The position numbers were made by a program, and so were the translations under genes. Under the pieces are notes generated by a model. The model was not told the DNA's origin. It was given only the letters and a program-made list of their open reading frames with translations, and searched no databases. Shown piece after piece: positions 32,714-40,127 of a stretch of DNA of 40,127 nt; position 1 is the first letter of the stretch; each line of letters opens with the position of its first letter. Source of the stretch: Eubacteriales bacterium (lineage in GTDB: Bacteria > Bacillota > Clostridia > Lachnospirales > Lachnospiraceae); assembly GCA_030533235.1 (NCBI GenBank), contig JAUNJN010000007.1, forward strand, positions 1 to 40,127. Reading direction: 5' to 3'.

Positions 32714-34528
32714 ATGGAACACTTGGATCAAAGCAAGATTCGTAATTTCTGTATCATAGCTCATATTGATCATGGGAAATCAACGCTTGCAGATCGTATT
32801 ATCGAGAAAACCGGTACACTGACCAGCAGAGAAATGCAGGATCAGGTATTAGATAATATGGAACTTGAACGCGAACGCGGCATTACCATCAAGGCGCAAT
32901 CGGTTCGTATCATTTACAAGGCAAACGACGGAGAAGAATATATTTTTAATCTGATTGACACACCGGGACATGTCGACTTTAATTATGAGGTATCAAGAAG
33001 CCTTGCTGCATGTGAAGGAGCAGTGTTGGTCGTGGATGCCGCACAGGGAATTGAGGCACAGACACTTGCAAACGTTTATCTGGCAGTCGATCATAATTTA
33101 GATGTGATGCCGGTCATAAACAAGATTGATCTTCCGTCTGCAGATCCGGAGCGTGTAATCAATGAAATTGAAGATGTGATTGGTATTGAGGCTCAGGATG
33201 CTCCGCTAATTTCTGCAAAAAACGGAATTAATATTGAACAGGTTTTGGAACAGATTGTTCAAAAAATTCCTGCTCCGAAAGGAAATATTGATGCACCGTT
33301 TAAGGCGCTTATTTTTGACAGTTTGTATGATTCCTATAAAGGTGTTATTATTTTTTGTCGAGTGTTTGACGGTGTATGCAAAAAGGGAACCAAGATTCGT
33401 ATGATGGCAACCGAGGCAGAGGCCGAGGTTGTGTCAGTTGGTATATTTGGTGCCGGACAGTTTATTCCGTGTGATGAGCTATCCGCAGGTATGGTTGGCT
33501 TTATAACAGCCAGTCTGAAAAATGTCAAGGATACTACGGTTGGAGATACGGTTACAGATGCAAATAATCCTTGTGCGGAGGCACTTCCGGGCTATAAGCA
33601 GGTAAATCCGATGGTTTATTGCGGCTTGTATCCGGCGGATGGCGCAAAGTATCCGGATCTTCGTGATGCATTGGAGAAATTGCAGCTAAATGATGCTTCT
33701 CTTAGTTATGAACCAGAAACCTCGATTGCACTCGGCTTTGGATTCCGCTGCGGTTTTTTGGGATTGCTTCATTTGGAGATTATTCAGGAGCGATTGGAGC
33801 GTGAATATAACCTCGACCTTGTCACAACTGCGCCGAGTGTTATATATAAGGTCCATAAGACAGATGGAACTGTTATTGATTTAACCAACCCGTCAAATTT
33901 GCCGGATCCTTCGGAAATAGAATATATGGAAGAGCCGTTTGTTGCCGCGGAAATCATGGTTACAACGGACTATGTGGGTGCAATTATGCAGCTTTGTCAA
34001 GAACGAAGAGGTATTTATAAGAGCATGGAGTATATGGAAACAACACGTGCCCTGCTAAAATATGATTTACCGCTTAATGAAATTATTTATGATTTCTTTG
34101 ACGCGTTAAAATCACGTTCGCGCGGTTATGCATCCTTTGATTATGAGATGAAGGGTTATGAACGTTCTGAACTTGTCAAACTTGATATATTAATCAATAA
34201 AGAAGAGGTTGATGCATTGTCCTTTATCATACATAAGGAGACTGCTTATGAGCGCGGACGAAAAATGTGTGAAAAGCTTAAGGGAGAAATACCGAGACAT
34301 TTGTTTGAGATACCGATTCAGGCTGCTATCGGAAGTAAGGTTATTGCGCGTGAGACGGTAAAAGCAATGCGTAAGGATGTTCTTGCGAAGTGTTACGGCG
34401 GTGATATCAGTCGAAAACGTAAACTTTTGGAAAAACAAAAGGAAGGAAAAAAACGTATGCGTCAGGTTGGAAATGTAGAGATTCCGCAAAAGGCGTTTAT
34501 GAGTGTACTAAAGTTGGATGAGGAGTAG
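32714..34528 (+). CDS. lepA: Elongation factor 4 (LepA)
   Basis: LepA is a ribosome-bound translational GTPase. The start at 32714 follows tgagga; 604 residues is the normal length. G1 AHIDHGKST (16-24), [11 protein letters not shown] switch region, DTPGHVDF and NKIDLPSA are all present, and the C-terminal domain ends with [22 protein letters not shown], the LepA hallmark. hemW follows after eight bases. Confidence 0.97.
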   Translation: MEHLDQSKIRNFCIIAHIDHGKSTLADRIIEKTGTLTSREMQDQVLDNMELERERGITIKAQSVRIIYKANDGEEYIFNLIDTPGHVDFNYEVSRSLAACEGAVLVVDAAQGIEAQTLANVYLAVDHNLDVMPVINKIDLPSADPERVINEIEDVIGIEAQDAPLISAKNGINIEQVLEQIVQKIPAPKGNIDAPFKALIFDSLYDSYKGVIIFCRVFDGVCKKGTKIRMMATEAEAEVVSVGIFGAGQFIPCDELSAGMVGFITASLKNVKDTTVGDTVTDANNPCAEALPGYKQVNPMVYCGLYPADGAKYPDLRDALEKLQLNDASLSYEPETSIALGFGFRCGFLGLLHLEIIQERLEREYNLDLVTTAPSVIYKVHKTDGTVIDLTNPSNLPDPSEIEYMEEPFVAAEIMVTTDYVGAIMQLCQERRGIYKSMEYMETTRALLKYDLPLNEIIYDFFDALKSRSRGYASFDYEMKGYERSELVKLDILINKEEVDALSFIIHKETAYERGRKMCEKLKGEIPRHLFEIPIQAAIGSKVIARETVKAMRKDVLAKCYGGDISRKRKLLEKQKEGKKRMRQVGNVEIPQKAFMSVLKLDEE

Positions 34529-34536
34529 GCGTTCCT

Positions 34537-35739
34537 ATGAAAAAATATGTAAGTCTGTATGTGCATATTCCGTTTTGCGCAGTCAAATGTAAATATTGTG
34601 ATTTCTTATCGTTTGATGGAGAAAGCTATGGAACGATGCTTCGCTATGTGGATAGTCTCTGTCAGGAGATAAAACTATATGAACCGGTGGCAGAGGAATA
34701 CGTTGTTCGAAGTGTTTTTATCGGAGGAGGAACCCCTTCTTTGCTGGATGAGGCGCTGATTACGAACATTATGGCATTCATTCGTAAAACATTTACACTG
34801 GAAAAAAATGCTGAAATTACAATTGAAGCCAATCCGGGTACATTGCGTCATCAGAAGTTAAATGGCTATAAGGCGGCCGGTATTAATCGCATAAGTATTG
34901 GATTGCAGTCGGCAGATGATGAAATGTTAAGAAGGCTTGGACGTTTGCATAATTATGATCAGTTTGTTGCAAGCTTTAAGGCTGCAAGAAGAGCAGGCTT
35001 TAACAACATTAATGTCGATATTATGTCAGGACTTCCGGGACAGACAATTCATACATATGTTGATACGATTTCAAGAGTTTTGGATTTCAAACCGGAGCAT
35101 ATTTCGGCATATTCTCTGCAGATTGAAGAGGGGACTCCGTTTGCAAACGACCCGGCTATTTTGGAACAGCTCCCTCCGGAGATGATTGACCGCAGGATGT
35201 ACGAGATTACAAAGAAGCTTTTAGGTGCGAGTGGTTATGAACGTTATGAGTTTTCCAATTACGCAAAACCCGGTTATGAATGTAAGCATAATATGGTCTA
35301 TTGGACCGGGGGAGAATATATCGGATTTGGTATAGGAGCTTCTTCTTATTTTAAAGGCAAGCGATTTTCGAATATGACAGATGTATTTTCATACATTCGC
35401 TTAATGGAGGATACAACAGAGAAGTTTGTTTCCTACGATGATATGGAAAAGCTGTTCAATGAAGTTACGGATAAGTTGCGTGAAAATGTTACGACAATGT
35501 ATGTAGATTCCCGTATGGAGGAATTTATGTTTTTGGGACTTCGAATGATGTGTGGTGTCAGTCGAAGTGATTTTGAGGAACGATTTAAGAAGGATATATA
35601 TGAAGTGTACGGAACCGTGTTAAACCGATATATTGATCAGGGATTTATGGCAATTGACGGGGATCGGATTTATCTGACGGATAAAGGAATTGATGTAAGC
35701 AACGTCGTACTCGCTGATTTTATATTAGATAAGGAGTAG
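34537..35739 (+). CDS. hemW: Radical SAM heme chaperone HemW
   Basis: The 400-residue protein is of the HemN-like group now called HemW, a haem-binding radical SAM protein rather than a true coproporphyrinogen oxidase. The cluster motif is C14-x3-C18-x2-C21 followed by DF (CKYCDFLSF); GGGTPSLL, INRISIGLQS and NVDIMSGLPGQT are further family blocks. The missing fourth Cys after the triad supports HemW over HemN. It lies in the conserved lepA-hemW-hrcA order. Confidence 0.93.
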   Translation: MKKYVSLYVHIPFCAVKCKYCDFLSFDGESYGTMLRYVDSLCQEIKLYEPVAEEYVVRSVFIGGGTPSLLDEALITNIMAFIRKTFTLEKNAEITIEANPGTLRHQKLNGYKAAGINRISIGLQSADDEMLRRLGRLHNYDQFVASFKAARRAGFNNINVDIMSGLPGQTIHTYVDTISRVLDFKPEHISAYSLQIEEGTPFANDPAILEQLPPEMIDRRMYEITKKLLGASGYERYEFSNYAKPGYECKHNMVYWTGGEYIGFGIGASSYFKGKRFSNMTDVFSYIRLMEDTTEKFVSYDDMEKLFNEVTDKLRENVTTMYVDSRMEEFMFLGLRMMCGVSRSDFEERFKKDIYEVYGTVLNRYIDQGFMAIDGDRIYLTDKGIDVSNVVLADFILDKE

Positions 35740-35744
35740 ATAAG

Positions 35745-36101
35745 ATGATAGCAATTTTGGAGACGAGAGATCAGGTACAGGCAATTATCTTACATGATAT
35801 GCTTAACGAAAATGGAATTAAGTGTGAAATTAGTGAAGTTTCGTTAAGAGCTGCCGGCAAACATACCGGTCTTGTTTCAAAGCGCTATGATGTTTATGTC
35901 AAGAATGAAGATGAGGCAAGTGCAAGAGAAATCATCCGTGCAAAAGGTGAGTTTGATGACATGCCTTGGGATCCTGATTCGGATTCGTTGGATCCGGAAC
36001 CGCGATATCCGTGGTATATGGATTCCCGGAATAAACGTAAAATACTATGGATTTCATGGATTATCCTGTTTATATTTATCTTATATATTGTCATATCATA
36101 A
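35745..36101 (+). CDS. DUF2007-like protein with C-terminal membrane anchor
   Basis: 118 residues: an N-terminal ferredoxin-like segment of about 70 residues (AILETRDQVQAIILHDMLNENGI, then YDVYVKNEDEASARE) resembling DUF2007, a Pro/Asp-rich linker (WDPDSDSLDPEPRYPWY) and a C-terminal hydrophobic helix (ILWISWIILFIFILYIVI). Function unknown. The aaggag ribosome binding site lies within the end of hemW, so the genes are cotranscribed. A terminator follows. Confidence 0.75.
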   Translation: MIAILETRDQVQAIILHDMLNENGIKCEISEVSLRAAGKHTGLVSKRYDVYVKNEDEASAREIIRAKGEFDDMPWDPDSDSLDPEPRYPWYMDSRNKRKILWISWIILFIFILYIVIS

Positions 36102-36125
36102 GAGATCCTTTAGGGTCTCTTTTTT
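36100..36125 (+). terminator. Terminator after the lepA-hemW group
   Basis: AGAGATCC (36101-36108) pairs with GGGTCTCT (36113-36120), loop ttta, followed by a T-run. It starts at the stop codon of the preceding gene. Confidence 0.9.
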
Positions 36126-36159
36126 CACGAAAAAAACATAGATTAGAGAGAGAAAAACC

Positions 36160-36188
36160 TTGACAAATAATAATGGTGGTGTTAGATT
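36160..36188 (+). promoter_or_regulatory. Sigma-A promoter of the hrcA-dnaK operon
   Basis: Consensus TTGACA (36160-36165), 17 bases, TAGATT (36183-36188). The start falls near 36195, just ahead of the CIRCE operator. Confidence 0.8.
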
Positions 36189-36199
36189 ATGAATAGAGA

Positions 36200-36226
36200 T
36201 TAGCACTCGAATCTGATGAGTGCTAA
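36200..36226. promoter_or_regulatory. CIRCE operator
   Basis: Perfect TTAGCACTC-N9-GAGTGCTAA, the binding site of the HrcA repressor. It lies just downstream of the promoter and ahead of hrcA, so the operon represses itself until heat stress. Confidence 0.98.
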
Positions 36227-36248
36227 TAACAAAAGAAAGGATGATGAG

Positions 36249-37295
36249 ATGGAGCTGGATGAGCGTAAGAAAAAAATCCTGCGAGCCATTGTATCAAACT
36301 ATCTTGAAACCGGAGAACCGGTAGGTTCGAGAACTATTTCAAAGTATTCGGATTTGAACTTAAGTTCGGCTACAATTCGAAATGAAATGGCTGATTTGGA
36401 AGAGATGGGCTACATTGTTCAGCCACATACTTCTGCCGGTCGTATTCCTACTGATGCAGGGTATCGATTCTATGTCGATCAGCTTATGGAGGAAAAGGAA
36501 GAGATAGAAGAGGTCAAGGGTTCTTTGCTGGAGCGAGTGGATCGTATGGAACTTCTCCTTAAGCAGGTTGCAAAGGTTCTTGCGTCTAATACAAATTATG
36601 CGACGATGGTCACTGCGCCGAACTACAACAAAACAGTAAAGTTCATACAGCTGTCTCAGGTCGATATCGGCAATTTGTTGGCTGTAATTGTTGTTGAAGG
36701 AAACATCATTAAAAATCAAATGATACGAGTTGATGTCGAGCTCGATAATGAGGACGTTTTAAAGTTCAATATTCTGCTCAATACATTTTTACAAGGTGCA
36801 AGCCTTGAAGACATCAATCTTGAGATGATTCAGGCGATGAAAAAACAGGCCGGTGATTATGGTATAATATTAGACCAGATTTTTCAGGGAATTGTTGAGG
36901 CAATTCATGAAGCTAACGAACTGGAAATCTACACAAGCGGTGCAACAAATATTTTGAAGTATCCGGAGCTTGGAGATATCAGTAAGACAAGTGAGCTTTT
37001 GGAAAAGTTTGAAGACAAGAGTGCACTTTCCCATATGCTTGAGGAAACGGCAAATGATGAGAATGAAACAGGAATTCAGGTTTATATCGGAGAGGAGACT
37101 CCGGTGCAAAATATGAAGGACTGTTCGCTTGTGACAGCAACCTATAAGATGCCGGAAGGTGCAAAAGGAACAATCGGCATCATAGGTCCGAAACGTATGG
37201 ATTATAAAAAGGTTGTTAGTACACTAAAAAATCTGACGATTGAGTTGGATAACATTTTTAATAAAGACAAAGGGGTGAGTGATCATGACCAGTAA
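36249..37295 (+). CDS. hrcA: Heat-inducible transcription repressor HrcA
   Basis: HrcA binds CIRCE and represses class I heat-shock genes. The start at 36249 follows aaagga; an upstream extension would run through CIRCE. 348 residues: winged-helix domain with ERKKKILRAIVSNYLETGEPVGS, SSATIRNEMADLEEMGYI and QPHTSAGRIPTDAGYRFYVD, then the GAF-like regulatory part, ending GTIGIIGPKRMDYKKVV. The last 11 bases overlap grpE. Confidence 0.97.
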   Translation: MELDERKKKILRAIVSNYLETGEPVGSRTISKYSDLNLSSATIRNEMADLEEMGYIVQPHTSAGRIPTDAGYRFYVDQLMEEKEEIEEVKGSLLERVDRMELLLKQVAKVLASNTNYATMVTAPNYNKTVKFIQLSQVDIGNLLAVIVVEGNIIKNQMIRVDVELDNEDVLKFNILLNTFLQGASLEDINLEMIQAMKKQAGDYGIILDQIFQGIVEAIHEANELEIYTSGATNILKYPELGDISKTSELLEKFEDKSALSHMLEETANDENETGIQVYIGEETPVQNMKDCSLVTATYKMPEGAKGTIGIIGPKRMDYKKVVSTLKNLTIELDNIFNKDKGVSDHDQ

Positions 37296-37911
37296 GGGTC
37301 CGGAAACAGAAGAAATTAAGGTGGACGATATTCCGGTCAATGAAGGCACAGACGTGCAAATAGACGAAGAAAAAAATGTGTCGGCAGACGATGCGGCAGG
37401 CATTGAGGCAGAAAAACCGAAGCCGGTTCCGAAGGGAAGTCGACGTGGCAGTAAATCACTTATGCTTGAACTCGAGCGCATGAAGGAGCTTGCAGAAGGA
37501 AACGAGGAAAAGTACAAGCGTCTTTTAGCCGAGTTTGAGAATATGAGACAGCGAAACGAAAAAGAGTCCAAGAAAATGTATGACATTGGAGCAAAGGAGG
37601 TATTAGAAAAACTTTTGCTTGTTGTAGACAACTTGGAACGTGCCCTTGACAGCGTTCCGGAGGAAGACAAGGAACGTGGATTTGAACAAGGCGTGGATAA
37701 GATATATCGCCAGCTTATGGTGACACTTGAGGGTGTAGGCGTTAAACCGATGAACGCAGAAGGAACACAGTTTGATCCGGAATTCCACAATGCAGTCATC
37801 CATATTGAGGATGAGAACTTTGGTGAAAATGTAATTGCCGAAGAAATGCAAAAGGGATATATGTACAAGGATCAGGTATTAAGACATAGTATGGTAAAGG
37901 TTGCAAATTAA
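37285..37911 (+). CDS. grpE: Nucleotide exchange factor GrpE
   Basis: GrpE releases ADP from DnaK. The ATG at 37285 lies inside the end of hrcA, after aggggtgag; a GTG at 37279 is a weaker option. 208 residues: an acidic disordered N-terminus to about 60, a coiled coil (LELERMKELAEGNEEKYKRL, FENMRQRNEKE), and the C-terminal beta domain with GTQFDPEFHNAV and GYMYKDQVLRHSMVKVAN. Confidence 0.96.
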   Translation: MTSKGPETEEIKVDDIPVNEGTDVQIDEEKNVSADDAAGIEAEKPKPVPKGSRRGSKSLMLELERMKELAEGNEEKYKRLLAEFENMRQRNEKESKKMYDIGAKEVLEKLLLVVDNLERALDSVPEEDKERGFEQGVDKIYRQLMVTLEGVGVKPMNAEGTQFDPEFHNAVIHIEDENFGENVIAEEMQKGYMYKDQVLRHSMVKVAN

Positions 37912-37940
37912 CAGCCTTTCAGAATAAAGAATTCAATTAA

Positions 37941-39812
<1,872 letters not shown>

Positions 39813-39852
39813 TCAGGCAACTGTAGAGTATGTAATATAAGGGTGAAAATAG

Positions 39853-40127
39853 ATGGCAGATAAAAGAGATTATTATGAGGTCCTTGGAGTAACCAAGGGT
39901 GCGACAGATGCTGAAATCAAAAAGGCATATCGTGTTGTTGCAAAGAAATACCATCCGGATACAAACCCGGGCGATGCAGAAGCGGAAGAAAAATTTAAAG
40001 AAGCTGCAGAAGCATATGCAGTTTTAAGTGATCCTGAAAAGAAAGCTAAGTATGACCAGTTTGGTCATGCCGCTTTCGAACAGGGCGGTGCCGGTGGCTT
40101 CGGTGGATTTGACTTCAGTGATATGGG
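39853..40127 (+). CDS. dnaJ: Chaperone DnaJ (partial, cut by window end)
   Basis: The frame starts at ATG 39853 after aagggtga and runs open to the end of the window. About 91 residues are seen: the J domain [22 protein letters not shown] with HPD at 34-36, and the beginning of the Gly/Phe-rich region ([15 protein letters not shown]). DnaJ stimulates DnaK's ATPase. Last visible gene of the heat-shock operon. Confidence 0.97.
   Translation, partial: MADKRDYYEVLGVTKGATDAEIKKAYRVVAKKYHPDTNPGDAEAEEKFKEAAEAYAVLSDPEKKAKYDQFGHAAFEQGGAGGFGGFDFSDM

Overview
The window looks like chromosomal DNA of an anaerobic, spore-forming, AT-rich Firmicute, most probably a Lachnospiraceae member. The evidence is spore genes (gpr, spoIIP), the gpr-spoIIP-lepA-hemW-hrcA-grpE-dnaK-dnaJ order shared with Bacillus and Clostridia, FabK instead of FabI, a CIRCE element and strong Shine-Dalgarno sites throughout. 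The genus cannot be fixed from the sequence alone. Nearly all genes lie on the + strand; the exceptions are a MATE exporter and a small membrane protein. I saw no insertion sequences, prophage, CRISPR array, tRNA or rRNA.

Layout. (1) 1-2802: an ABC ATPase that lost its Walker A end, followed by an intact FtsX-type permease. (2) 2813-6235: orphan carB with its own promoter and terminator. (3) 6223-12249: a cobalamin-riboswitch operon encoding an exported CbiK-like chelatase lipoprotein, a two-domain lipoprotein, and a FecB/BtuF-FecCD/BtuC-FecE/BtuD transporter whose ATPase carries an extra C-terminal domain. (4) 12269-16580: prfC, with a palindrome between its promoter boxes, then a large Tubulin_2/FtsZ-like protein, ending at a bidirectional terminator. 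(5) 16616-20193: MATE exporter (-), RNase H1 with an N-terminal caulimovirus-type domain, a small membrane protein (-) and a DUF3810 membrane metallopeptidase. (6) 20265-27573: a type II fatty-acid synthesis operon, accD-accA-fabH-fabK-fabD-fabG-fabF-fabZ. (7) 27588-30444: thiD-thiE fusion, HAD phosphatase, a four-Cys mini-protein and shikimate kinase. (8) 30452-32566: sporulation genes gpr and spoIIP, with an unusual leader on gpr. (9) 32579-36120: lepA, hemW and a DUF2007-like protein. (10) 36160-40127: the HrcA/CIRCE heat-shock operon hrcA-grpE-dnaK-dnaJ, with dnaJ cut by the window end.

How the genes work together. The B12 operon reads as a surface tetrapyrrole or corrinoid module: one riboswitch controls a chelatase, a putative ligand-binding lipoprotein and an importer. 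The fab operon supplies malonyl-CoA through AccAD and runs the elongation cycle, but acpP, accB and accC must lie elsewhere. The heat-shock operon is autoregulated by HrcA at CIRCE. The points most worth a second look are the B12 chelatase/transport module with its extended ATPase, the Tubulin_2 protein, the gpr leader that may separate vegetative from sporulation expression, and the palindrome placed in the prfC promoter spacer.
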